The notes beneath the pieces are model-generated. The model saw nothing but the letters and a program-made list of their open reading frames with translations, was not told the origin of the DNA and ran no database searches. Positions 12,197 through 22,639 of a stretch of DNA of 48,498 bases are shown in pieces. The DNA is from Zygnema circumcarinatum (lineage: Eukaryota; Streptophyta; Zygnematophyceae; Zygnematales; Zygnemataceae). Position 1 is the stretch's first letter, and each line of letters opens with the position of its first letter. The stretch lies in contig CM074807.1 in NCBI GenBank assembly GCA_037447605.1, positions 3,888,284 through 3,936,781 on the forward strand, read 5' to 3'. The position numbers were made by a program, and so were the translations under genes.

Positions 12197-14593
12197 ATGG
12201 CTGGCTCCTCTTCTGCAGATGCTTCCGCCGCATCTTCCTATTCGGAAGTTCCATCGATCGAAGGAAATTCTTCTGAAGGTGTGGAGGAAGTGACTCTCAA
12301 TGTGAAGTGGTCCGGAAAAGAATACGCTGTGCGCGTTTGCGGGGAGGATACGGTTGGAGAGCTGAAGCAGCGCATCTGTGAAGTCACTCGCGTTCTGCCA
12401 AAGCGGCAAAAGCTTTTGGGGTTGAAGGCAAACGGAAAGCCGGCGAATGACAGCATGTTACTAGGGCAGTTGGCGATTAAGCCTTCTATGAAAATAATGA
12501 TGATGGGGTAATTGCACCAGAAACTCATTGAAAGTCTCTATCTCTGTTTATAGAACGGTGTCTCATTAGATGAAGCAGCAAAACCATTCAGCTGGGGTGA
12601 TTCCAATCGCTTGAAATGTGCAATCCATTCCAGGTTGGCCATGAAGAGTTTAGTCTGCAAAAAAATCTGGAGACATTAATGGCGTGAACCAACTGTATCC
12701 GGTAGGGGAAACGTGAAGTGCAACTGTTGTAGCTGCGTTAAATGTGTCTTTTTCTCGCCAAAGGAGGCAAGGCGTTCTGTCAGTGAATGATTAGGCAATA
12801 TTTTGACGGCGGGCCCTATGTGAAAGCACTGCCTGATGTTTGGGTGAGCATATCCATGCGCAGAACAGTGGAGGATGAAATATTGGTGGAGCCGGAGGAG
12901 GCGCCGGAAGTGGTGGATGACTTGCAGTTGCCGCAGGAAGAGGCCGTTGCAATACAAGATCGGGAAGAGAATCAAAGGAAGCTCAGGCGCAGGGCTGCAG
13001 CATACAAGGTTTGTGGGATGAACATACTCTACTAAATGCAAAGCAAGTGCTGGACTCATTTACTCAAGTCTGTAGCAATCTGGATGGATTCTTAATGAGT
13101 TTGCCTGCAATCTGCATTTTATAAGGTGCTGAGAAAGTCTATTGACGTTGACAAGACCAGGAGAATGAGGAGGAGTGTCCTCTGGTTCGCCTCTTTTTAA
13201 AGGACTCTCAATGAATAGCTAGGGGATTCATTATTCTCGGATTTGCCACGCTTCTGACGGATGTTGATGAGGGATTTTTTGGAAAGCAGATGAAAGTGTT
13301 GAACCCTCCACGGGAAGGGAAAAAACTGCTGGTTTTGGATATCGACTACACGCTGTTTGACCATCGCTCAACTGCAGAAAACCCATTGGAGCTGATGCGT
13401 CCCTGTATGCCCATTTCTCCACCTGCGATAGTTTTTCTGCTGGAATGTTGAAGTCACTGCACAGGCAGTGGTGATGTGGGCAGAGGCCTCGCATTCAATA
13501 TGTCATGTTGGGCATTAAATAATTTTCTGCAATGAGAGAAGTGGTATTTTGAACGTTTCAAGAGTGGCGTTGGAGCTAGCAAGAGGTGCTTGCTACTCGG
13601 ATGGGGTTCCCTGGAATTCAGATAATCATGACAAGAACTCAAAATTCAGCTATTGTGATGCACTTCTGTCAACCTGAAGTCGCTTTTCAACTTCTTCCCT
13701 TGGGCGTTGCAGGGCAGGGTGGTCCGAGGCTTACAAGTTTGTCAGAGGTGACCTAACACAAGAAAATCTTCTCTTCCTGCTCGACACTTGGCAGATCTAC
13801 ATGAGTTCCTTGCGGCCACCTACTCGGAATACGATATCATTATCTGGTCAGCGACAGGGTAAGTCGCTGCTCCACACTTTCGTTTGTGCATTTATGCCAA
13901 AGATTACTTGAATGGGTGTTTTGAGGAATCCTGGGTGATGAGGGCAAGAGTTGAGAAGCATGGGAGCAGCCGCCAATGCTCTGTTTAGCCCTCATTCTGC
14001 TTGTGTGCTTACTGCATCGATGCAGCATGAAGTGGGTGGAGGTGAAAATGAAGGAGCTTGGAGTGCTTGGAAATCCGTCCTACAAGATTGTCTCCCTTGT
14101 TGACCACTTAGCGATGATCACTGTTAACTCGGACCGTTATGGGGTCTTCGACTGCAAGCCTCTTGGCGTCATCTGGAGCAGCTTCCCTGAGGTCAGAACT
14201 ACTCATGCCTTCCTCTCCCATCTGAAGCAGTGCTTGCTTTAGCTTTGCAAACTGCTCGAGATCGAGTCTGCTTCCAAATGCCGGGAGAGTCTGGGGAGCT
14301 TTCTCCATTGTAGACTGGCTCACTCTTTTGAAAATGGCGGATTGCAGTTCTACAATTCAAGGAACACCATCATGTTGGACGACCTCAAGCGTAACTTCGT
14401 AATGAACCCGAGGAATGGCCTTGTCATCCGGCCCTTCCGCAAAGCACATTTTACGAGAGGGGAAGACCACGAGCTGTTGGATCTCACTCACTACTTGTTG
14501 GCCATCGCGGAGCTGAGCGATATTAGCAAGGTTGACCATAGCAAGTGGGAGCTGTACCTTACTGGACACGCAAAGAAGCAGAGGAAACTTTGA
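12197..14593 (+). CDS. UBLCP1: Ubiquitin-like domain CTD phosphatase (UBLCP1)
   Basis: Predicted 348-residue nuclear phosphatase of the FCP/SCP (HAD) family. In animals UBLCP1 binds the 26S proteasome through its ubiquitin-like domain and dephosphorylates it. Exons: 12197-12507, 12864-13008, 13290-13404, 13795-13858, 14026-14191, 14348-14593; all joins keep phase with GT-AG sites. Residues about 30-103 form the ubiquitin-like domain ([16 protein letters not shown] through [10 protein letters not shown]). The catalytic DxDxT motif is [15 protein letters not shown], with DIDYT as nucleophile and acid/base. Later blocks [31 protein letters not shown] and [17 protein letters not shown] match the phosphatase core. 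The C-terminus is [16 protein letters not shown] use ATG 12197; an upstream in-frame TTG is not a likely start. An N-terminal Ser/Ala-rich stretch precedes the ubiquitin-like fold. The gene converges on the HVA22 gene. Confidence 0.95.
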
Positions 14594-15110
14594 GTGGTAC
14601 TATGCTTTACGAGGTTTAGAGCTTTGTGACAAATGTCATTTTAAGTGTTTGGTGCCAATATTTACATGAAAAGGAAAATGGAGAAAAAGCTAACGGAAAC
14701 GTGATGCTGAGGTTAGTTTGCCCTTCCTTTCACATCTCAAAATTTAGATTCGTGCCTTGTGAACAGTTAACATCAGCACTGGCTCGGACTTTCCATATTT
14801 TATTCAGATAGACATGATTCACGTTCGGCAGACAACAAACTTTGTGCAAATGATAGCTGGTCGATACATCTTTAAGCCCAGACACATTCCGTCTGAGAAT
14901 CCCTGTCTCTGAACCATTAATGTAAACAAATGTACAGCCAACTGTGTAATGTACAAGACGCTCGCTATTCAGATGAACTGCTTCCTCTGATTTCAGTCTA
15001 ACCTTACAGCAACAACGAGACGTTTAACTACAAGCGTTTCGAGTTTTCCATTAACCGTTTCTTCCAAAGCGAAGCCTCTTATCCCACGTTGGCAACGTGT
15101 TTGCTTCACC
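14594..15110. other. Convergent 3' region, UBLCP1 and HVA22
   Basis: About 517 bp between two convergent stop codons. It probably holds both 3' UTRs. No further coding signal seen. Confidence 0.5.
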
Positions 15111-16589
15111 TTACTCTGTCTTCTGCTCGACTTGTCCTGCATGGCAGACAATAAGCATAGCGCACAAGGGTTCAACGAGCAGGAAATGCATGCATTTGTA
15201 AGACATATTATACAACAAAGCAGTAAGACGATGCTATCTATAGTGGCAGAAGCTCTAGGAGGGCCAACCTTACTTACGATGATAGCGTAATTGCAGTTAT
15301 GTTAATGTTTCAGAACAAGCTTTCCTTTCCAGAATCATTTTGCATAGCTTCAAAACAGAAACGACAGGAGTAAAACGCAGGCGGAGACTGCCAACCTTTG
15401 AACATGCGAGATTGGTCGCCTACTTTCTCGTACACTTTTGTGCGAAGCTGCAGGCCTCTCGGGCGGATGAAATTAAGGTAAAGATAGAGAGCTCCACGAA
15501 ATTGTGGCAGAACCAACCAAGCCACAAATACGAGTTTCAAAGTATAGTAAAGGGGAATCCTGCCACGACATTTGCCACGAATCAGTTAAGTATGCATCAT
15601 TCTCAAACCACGTCTCTCCCACAAGTAAAGCACCATCAAGCACAGTATGTAAAACAAACAAGTTCGACTCTGGCTTCAGACATTGCAGAAAGCTGAATCG
15701 ATTAGGAAAGCTCATTACCAAGCAACGATGGGCTGTGCAAAAATCTCAAAGAGTTGAAGGAGGGAGTTGATGACCCTGCCACAACGTTTGCCACGAATCA
15801 GTAAAGCATGCATCAGTCCCCAATCACGTCTCTCCCACAACTAAAGCACCATGAAGCATAGTATGTAAAACAAACAAGTCCTACTCTCGCTTCAGGTATT
15901 GCAAAAAGCTGAATCGAGTACCAGTAGGTCAACCACTGCTTGTCATCGTCAGGGCTTGGCGACTCCAGGGCCTCAAATGAAGCAGCTCTGAAAAAACAAA
16001 ACAAAACAGAGCACAAGCCGTCAGAAAAAATTCAGCATTCGCACGTTTCGGCCAGCAAAGTCCTAAAAGCCAGCTTTTCAAAGTAGTACCCTTACACCCA
16101 GAACTATGGAAGGATACATAATAATTGTCCGGGGCTGAAAAGTTGTCGAGACTTACGCTGGATACAGAATCGTTAGAATAGGCCTGCAAAGGAAAAGCCA
16201 GAAGAGTCGTCAGTCAGGAAAGAAACGTCAGAATCGGCAACTGGACCGACTTCAGCACCACCCGCCATAAGTAAAGTTACTCTAAAAAAAGTAAAAAGTT
16301 GAACTGAAGTAACTCTCAATTAATTCATTTTTTGATGTAAAACGAGGCAATTCCAAGGTTAATGCTCCATAAGCGATTGCAGCCGCATGAACCCTGGCTC
16401 GGAGCTTTCCGAAAAAAAAAACATTTCAGAACTGAAAAGTGTTGACCGTCTCCAAGTCACTCCTTTGCGTACACAGCAACGCAACCACCGCAACAGCGCT
16501 TTGAGTAACGTTGAGGACCTTTACCCGAGGAACTTGAAGGCGGTGGTGAGAATCGGGTACACCGGGACGGGCACACTTCCGTTTGCCAT
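15111..16589 (-). CDS. HVA22 / TB2-DP1 family membrane protein
   Basis: Predicted 134-residue ER membrane protein of the TB2/DP1/HVA22 (REEP/Yop1) family, which shapes tubular ER; plant members are often ABA- or stress-induced. Exons in transcript order: 16589-16525, 16183-16157 (27 nt), 15987-15922, 15775-15719 (57 nt), 15559-15396, 15136-15111. All joins keep phase. The start is [20 protein letters not shown]. Family blocks follow: [10 protein letters not shown], then FEALES and [10 protein letters not shown] (classic HVA22 signature), [15 protein letters not shown], and [20 protein letters not shown] with [14 protein letters not shown]. The hydrophobic segments form the paired hairpins of the domain. 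The tail is short ([17 protein letters not shown]). Introns 3 and 4 are near-copies of each other. A GA-rich leader and four ACGT boxes lie upstream. Confidence 0.93.
15560..15921. repeat. Two near-identical introns flanking a 57-nt exon
   Basis: Intron 4 (15560-15718) and intron 3 (15776-15921) of the HVA22 gene share about 142 bp (15561-15702 and 15777-15918) with roughly 17 mismatches counted by eye. The copy spans almost the whole of each intron, including the acceptor GTGGCAG on the coding strand. The 57-nt exon between them is not duplicated. Confidence 0.88.
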
Positions 16590-16627
16590 GGCTGCCTCCT
16601 GTGCACCTCAATACTCTCCTTTTTCCT

Positions 16628-16654
16628 TCTCTCTCTCTCTCTCCCTCTCTCTGT

Positions 16655-16699
<45 letters not shown>

Positions 16700-16700
16700 C
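16628..16700. repeat. CT/GA repeat in HVA22 leader
   Basis: CT-rich run on the plus strand with one TGTATCC interruption. In the minus-strand HVA22 transcript it would be a GA-rich leader just 5' of ATG 16589. Confidence 0.9.
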
Positions 16701-16814
16701 TCTTCTGTCGACTGAGCAAGCAAGCAAGCAAGCAGGACCAACTGGTGCTCTCCGCCCCTTCTTGTACGGCCCGCAAGTGCGCCTCGCTGGCGCCGCCAGG
16801 TCCAATCCCTTTCT

Positions 16815-16965
16815 GCCACGTGCGCGCTCCAGTCAAAGGAGGCCACGCAGCCCCGCCACGTGGCCGCGTCCCCGAGCGCTTGGAGGTTAACGGCAGTCCT
16901 TGCCACGTCATCGAGCCGTCTGGGCGCGCCATGTGGCGGGGCCACCGCCCAGCCCCACGTGGCAG
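16815..16965 (-). promoter_or_regulatory. Cluster of ACGT/G-box (ABRE-type) elements
   Basis: Three palindromic CACGTG cores (16817-16822, 16857-16862, 16956-16961) and one CACGTC (16904-16909) within 150 bp, 230-370 bp upstream of the HVA22 start codon. ABRE elements with this core drive ABA induction of HVA22 in barley, so ABA or stress control is a reasonable inference. The local DNA is GC-rich, which raises the chance frequency of such boxes. Confidence 0.6.
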
Positions 16966-18020
16966 CCTCCCCGGATCGCCAGGGTGCTGCCCGATATATC
17001 GTCCGGTATCGAAAATGCGATGGTTGGTGGTCCGATGCGATGGGACCCCATGGCCATGGGAGGGTGCCGTACAACGAACTATACGGATCGTTCCCTTAAG
17101 GGAGGCAACGATGAAGCGGAAGTGGGGAGGTTACATTATGGGTTGCCACATACTGAACCTTGCTTTGTGTTGGAGGGGGAGCAGCTTGGGTGGTTCAACG
17201 GGGCTTATTGGGATGACACTTTTCTTCCTTTTCTCGTCATATAATTCTGTGTACTCGGGCTGCTATATTTAGGTTTTACTAAAGGTAAACCATCGGTCAA
17301 GGGCAGAATACAGCAATTAAGAAACTTGGTTCTTGAACCAGTCTTGACAAAAGCACGGTTAAAACGAACTTTGAACTGGACAGAACAGAGCAGAACACCT
17401 TCATAAGAAGAGAGGTGTAGCGGTCTCAAGCAGCAGACAATCTCATTAACTTCACAGAAAATAGATTGAATAATGAAAGCACTCGACCAACAGAGTGAAC
17501 GTGTGCGATAGGCTCGAGGAGTCCTTGCAAACGTTTTTCAGCACGTTAAAAGTCACCGCTAATGCGAATTCATCAAAGAGGAGAAGCGCGGTCACAGGTA
17601 CATGCTTGAGGTGTCGAGAGAAAGGTCAACACCCGCCATGGCTGCCGAGCTAAGAAAGCCCATGACCGCGTACAACAAATACGTAACTCTAGTTGCAAAT
17701 GAGAGATAGGGAGTATACCAGGCAGCAGTGCCTCGTACTATACTCATTCAAAAAACTCGGTGGCAAATCCTGAACTTTTCCTCAGAGAGTCTCATCCTCG
17801 CCTGAAGCGCATTATGTCTCATACCATAACGAGAACCCGCGGCAAATTGCAATGGTCGAACTTCAAGGAAGAAACCATCAGCCTGCTTCGCCACTAGACA
17901 AAAGAAGTCGAGAGTTTCACTGTACACATTCCAATGACCAACGTGGCCAAAAAAATAAGTGGAAAGAGCAGCTATGACTTTACTACTTTAAACTCTACTA
18001 TTCTTTTTAAACCTTTAAAT
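16966..18020. other. Intergenic upstream of HVA22, 3' of CGLD27
   Basis: Open frames here are short and overlap on both strands without protein resemblance. The sequence at 17030-17105 (CCATGGCCATGG, TACGGATCG) has words in common with the repeats at 20.7-21.7 kb and 34.2-34.9 kb. 17270-18020 is AT-richer and probably includes the CGLD27 3' UTR. Confidence 0.4.
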
Positions 18021-20489
18021 TCAAATGTCTGTCTCTTCTAATGGCAGAGGGCCGCAGCCCGGGATGACTTCGGCCGAAAGTAACTCCATTGGAGCCATTT
18101 CCATATCCTCCAACTCGTCCTGGAAAGCGGCTGGTTCATAGCGGCGAGCTGCCTTCCCATCGTACGATGGGCGAGAAAGGGGCAGCGCATCTGCAGGTGT
18201 GAACAGGGGCGCTGCAGCAGGAGAGGGGACCGTGTTCGGGAGGAAGAGCAGCAGGAGACTGCTTGCCCCAAGGGAGAGGCCGAGCCCTATAAGAGTGATT
18301 TTCAAACGGTTGAGTACTGGTTTCACCTGAAGGGAGCATGGCAGAAAGGGAAAGGGGCGGTATAAGGACTAATCTGAAAGTGTTTCTGCAGTTAAGAGGA
18401 AGGATGGAGAAGCTGTGGTTTTGCTCACTCACTTTGTATGAGGCAAGGAGGCGATCACGTGCGAGCAGTTCGGGAGTCTTCACCCACATCTGGATGGACG
18501 AGGAAGGTCACGAGCAATAAGAAGACTCAAGGAAAGGATGCAACACTTGAATGAGGTTTCAGAAGGGTTCAGACTCAACTGCAGTTGGCAAGGCCTGTCA
18601 ACCCTAGATTATACTTTTTTTAATCAGTTTAGAGTTTCTGTTAGTACCTCTCCGTCATACCATCCTGTCTCCTCGTCTGCTCCCAATAACACAACCCAGC
18701 CAAATAGAAATCGCCATTTGTGAGTGTCCAACACTAAGTGTCAATCACAGGAGCTTATTCCCCATTTCAATCATACATGAAGAGATGAAAACTACTTCCA
18801 GCTTATAAGGATACTTGACAGCCAAACACGTCTTCGACTGGGGAGCAGGAAAAACAAGTGGGAGCTTAATACCGCTTGCAGCCACTCCCTAGTTGCACTT
18901 TCATGATATATTAAACACACGAAGTTCAGCCCAGCCAAACAAACTCATTCCGCCTTTAGGAACTGCATTGCCAAGCTCTCTAAGGTTGCACTTATCGTCT
19001 TTGGTCAGGAAATGTACAGCATTTAAAGCAAACCTGGTACGTTTGACAGAATGCAGGTTTCCTCCTTTCATGTGCTGGAAACGAGTCTCCAAACATATGC
19101 CTCATCTAAACGGGCTGTTAATGGCCTGGAGGGAGACTAGAGCTTACATTCCACTGTGGCGCTAAAGAGGCGGTTTCCAACATAAGACCAGCCGAGGTAA
19201 AGGCGAAGAGCCGTCAAAGTGACTGCCACTTGGCCTCCAGCTAACGTGCCCAGTACGCACTGCAAGGCTTGGTTCTGAAATCCAACACATAATTGAAGAA
19301 CAAACAAGAAACTCACTGCCTGCTATGGGAACTTGCTAAGGATGAGGAATGATTTCGCCTAAAGGGAGGAAATGCCTGATTCTGCCTTCACCGACGACAC
19401 TCAGTCTGACTTGTTTCAAATTAAGTCTGCAGATCCACAGACATGAACTCAACTACGGCCTTTTAAACTAGATCCAGAAATAGTTCAGTTTCAATTGGAG
19501 GCTTGTAGGTGAAATCACGCAATCGCACTTTGCCATGCGCAACAATGAATTTCATAAACAGGTTTGGGAACGGTTAACACTAAGATAGAACAACAGCGTT
19601 CGACCAGAAAATTTTGAAAAAAAATCTGTCTCGCTCGTCCTGCTACTCTACGTGAAGTCGGACTTCATGGGTTATGCAAAAGAGAGCAAGTAAAAGAGAA
19701 AAACATGGAGATGACTGTCCGTGCAGCTTCTGAATCACTCGAGGACCTAATTAATGAACAATGCCTGCATTAGGTACAATACATGCCGAATAAGGCTGCA
19801 GTAGCAGACGGTGAGATTTACTGACCATATGCACTTCCCCACAGCTGCACGTGACAGGGCATAAGGCCAAGGTACGACATTCAACCAAAGAAGCACGCTT
19901 CATCTGCAGGCCAGGGAGGTTATCGTACCCGAGGGTTAAATGTCAAGGATGAGACTGGCCATCCAATGAGGAGTGAGAAGCAGACTCCAATTGCAGCTAG
20001 CCTTAGGGCGTAGTTCACAGGCCCTAATGTTACCCACGAAAACAGCCCCATCTCTAATAGATTCTGATACTCATTCATGGGCTGCTGCTCTTTCGGGACC
20101 GGGCACCAGCTATCCAGAAGAGGATCCTTTCTCCAATCTCCTCCACTGGAACCTCCAGGGGGGATATCGCCTCCTCGAACTGCGCAAACTGGCGATGACG
20201 CTAATCGTACTCCTACTTCTAAGCCTAGCCCTAACCCTAACCCTAGCCTCCTTCTCTTCTGAAGGCGTTTACACCGCCTGCAGACTACTGCAGAAGGCCG
20301 AGCAGCGCCTTGAAGTTGACAACTTCTCTCAAGCCATGGCGTGAATTCTAGTGCGGTAAATAAACGGAGCCCTGAAGGTCGATTCTGATCCAAATGCACG
20401 ATTCTCCTGGACGAAGCAGCAGCCCTAAACTGCAAGGCCGAAACGCGTCCCTGGACAGCACACGAGCTTGCAACTGACAATGCCGCCAT
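18021..20489 (-). CDS. CGLD27: CGLD27-like plastid membrane protein (DUF1230)
   Basis: Predicted 359-residue protein of the DUF1230 family, 'conserved in the green lineage and diatoms 27'; members are chloroplast membrane proteins of poorly known role. Exons in transcript order: 20489-19929, 19274-19148, 18676-18648 (29 nt), 18489-18433, 18326-18021; all in phase. The N-terminal ~130 residues look like a transit region rich in Ser, Ala and Arg. The domain starts at CPVPKEQQPMNEYQNL, followed by FSWVTLGPVNYALRL, LLIGWPVSSLTF, LRLYLGWSYVGNRLFSATVE, YEETGWYDGE from the microexon, MWVKTPELLARDRLLASYK and VKPVLNRLKITLIGLGLSLG. At least three membrane segments are visible. A (Leu-Gly) run in the transit region is encoded by CCCTAA-type telomere-like DNA. 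The C-terminal tail is acidic (ELEDMEMAPMELL). The 5' exon is longer than usual for the family, so ATG 20489 is the most plausible but not the only start. Confidence 0.93.
20228..20250. repeat. Short telomere-like (CCCTAA)n run inside CGLD27 exon 1
   Basis: Plus-strand CCTAGCCCTAACCCTAACCC matches the plant telomere unit CCCTAAA loosely. It lies in coding sequence and, read on the minus strand, gives alternating Leu and Gly. Confidence 0.8.
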
Positions 20490-20752
20490 GGCGTGCAACA
20501 AGACTACCCCTCTGCTCTTTCAACGACACCTCTTTCCAGGGCGCCCGTCCCCCAAGTCTCCCCCCTCCCCCTTACCGCCGCCCCTCTAGGATGGCGGCCG
20601 CCATGGACCCGAGGAGAGAGGCGCGCGACCGACCCCCACGTGGCCGCCTCTCCTTCTTCCCCCTCCCGGCCTCCCTCCCCCGCCTGCGGGCCACGCCCGC
20701 CACCGCCCGTGGGCGCGCGGGCGACACGGGCCGGAACGGGTTCCCGTGTGAA
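20490..20752 (-). promoter_or_regulatory. GC-rich region upstream of CGLD27
   Basis: Very GC-rich sequence upstream of the CGLD27 start, with a CACGTG box near 20638 in CCCACGTGGCC. Likely proximal promoter of CGLD27. No TATA box recognised. Confidence 0.45.
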
Positions 20753-21133
20753 CACTATAGATCCGTATTATACACTTTGAGGTTCGATACAATGTATAAT
20801 ACAGTATTAATACTGTATTATACACTGTATAATACCTTAACGCAACTGTTAACAGCCGTACAATCGGAACATAGACCCGTACGGAAATTATGTACGGAAT
20901 GCGTGTACGAACGTGTACGGACCAAGTCACACGTGTTGAGTGTTTGGCAAGTGACGTGACTTGGCAAGTTCTGGAATTTCAATATTATAATCAAATTTTG
21001 TTCAACTAACCACGAAAATAAAAAAAATACGTTAAATACATTAAAAATACACTGTATTTTTAAAATGTTGTATAATACGCATGTATTATACAGTGTATTA
21101 ATACACGCGTTTGATACATACGGATCTATAGTG
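20753..21133. mobile_element. MITE-like element, copy 1, with perfect 15-bp TIRs
   Basis: A 381-bp AT-rich element. Its ends are exact inverted repeats: CACTATAGATCCGTA at 20753 and its complement TACGGATCTATAGTG ending at 21133. It contains a long palindrome around TACAGTATTAATACTGTA near 20800. It has no coding capacity, so a non-autonomous DNA transposon is the best reading. Target-site duplication is not clear. Confidence 0.75.
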
Positions 21134-21236
21134 AACACGCTTCCTGCGTGAACTCGTTCAATGTGAACATGTCCAAGACGGTACGGACCGCCCTTGGGGA
21201 TTCCAGGTCCTAGTTTGTGTCCATTTGGGCTTCAGA

Positions 21237-21301
21237 CCTCGTGGTTCCCCGTGTTGGCTCCGACCATGGCATGTGATGGCATCGCCATGGTGGGATCAGC
21301 G
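21237..21301. repeat. Dispersed repeat, related to 34137-34202
   Basis: Shares CCTCGTGGTTCCCC(A/G)TGTTGG and, after about 18 bases, TGTGATGGCATCG with the sequence upstream of GLDH. No coding potential seen. Confidence 0.55.
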
Positions 21302-21357
21302 CCACTTTTGCCCCCCTTCTAGGCTTCTCGCTTGGAACACTCCCCCAAGTTGGGGGA

Positions 21358-21736
21358 GTATTATACAGTTTGAGGTTCGATACAATGTATAATACAGTAT
21401 TAATACTGTATTATACATTGTACAATACCTTAACGCAACTGTTAACAGCCGTACAATCGGAACATAGATCCGTACGGAAATTATGTACGGAAGAGATGTA
21501 CGGAAGTGGTGTACGAACATGCACGGACCAAGTCACACGTGTTGAGTGTTTGGAAAGTGGCGTGACTTGGCAAGTGCTGGAATTTCAATATTATAATCAG
21601 ATTTTGTTCAACTAACCACGAAAATAAAAAAAATACGTTAAATACATTAAAAATACATTGTATTTTTAAAATGTTATATAATACGCATGTATTATACAGT
21701 GTATTAATACACGCGTTTGATACATACGGATCTATA
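21358..21736. mobile_element. MITE-like element, copy 2, ends altered
   Basis: Nearly the same sequence as copy 1 from GTATTATACA onward, including the same central palindrome, with only scattered substitutions. The 5' terminal CACTATAGATCC is missing and the 3' end stops at TACGGATCTATA. The flanks TTGGGGGAG and ACCCCCAACTC are themselves inverted repeats. Confidence 0.75.
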
Positions 21737-22639
21737 CCCCCAACTCCCAATCAAGGCACCGAAACGATTTTCACTTTTGGTCGGTTGTATGGCTCTTGGA
21801 GGTTCCTTTCGGCAACTGCGAGCTTCATTGGGTCGTCGAATGAGTAACTACATGTTGAGATTGCCAGATGGACGAGTGTTCTAATCCCATGTATGAGAGT
21901 TGACGAGTTTGCACTAGTTTCTAAAGCCGTGTTGTTACACCAACAAGTGGAGTTCATGTACATATGATGACATCGCTATACAGTAGTCAGTGCAAATGCA
22001 ATTCATTTCACTTTTCACTTTCTTGTACGGTCCTCCCTCCATCCGTACGCCTTGATGTCGGCGTCCCGGCCTCAAATGGATGGATAGGTAAATTCCCAAA
22101 CAAATTCGATTTTTGTGACATTATGGTAGCGTGATCTATTTCCATTCCAGGCCCCCTCCCTCCCTGTCCCCCCGTCGAGGTCCAATGCGCGCGCCGCCTC
22201 GCACGTGTGATGACTCCCCCGCGCCCCTCAAGCCCCTCCCGCCGCAGCCGTGGCCAGCGTGCCACGTGGCGTATCCCTCCACAGCCATTGCTGCCACGTG
22301 CCCACGCAGGCCACGCCCCCCCCCTTGGCGCCAGTGGCCGTCGTCCGCCGTCCGATCTTGCCCCCCGCACTGATCTGGCGCCGCTGGCCACATCCCAGCC
22401 GTCCAAATCGACGGGGAGGGCCAACGCTTGGAGGGAGCCCTCCCCTCCCAGCTCGCGCCGCCCTCTCTATAGGGGAGAGTCTGCATCAACCGGTGGTCTT
22501 TGAGAGGGAGGCATTTGGAAGCTGGTGGGAAGAGGGGGCTGAAGGGGAGAGAGGGATAGGCGAGGAAAGGGACAGGCAGAGAGAGGAAGAGAAAGAGGGA
22601 GTGGGAGAGAGATAGAGGGCGGGGGGAGGGTCGGAGGAT
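21737..22639 (+). promoter_or_regulatory. FAD6 upstream region and GA-rich leader
   Basis: Three CACGTG cores lie at about 22202, 22262 and 22295 in GC-rich DNA. 22500-22630 is purine-rich (GAGAGGGA-type), as in other leaders in this window. No TATA box clearly seen. Confidence 0.5.

Noticed and set aside
16426-17272. Overlapping open frames of 114-229 codons on both strands upstream of HVA22
   Set aside because: They overlap the CT repeat and GC-rich promoter, show no family resemblance and disagree with the HVA22 start.
20766-21750. Open frames rich in Tyr-Asn-Thr-Leu on both strands of the AT-rich elements
   Set aside because: They arise from the palindromic TATAATAC repeat. The same frame appears in both copies because the DNA is duplicated, with no protein-like composition.
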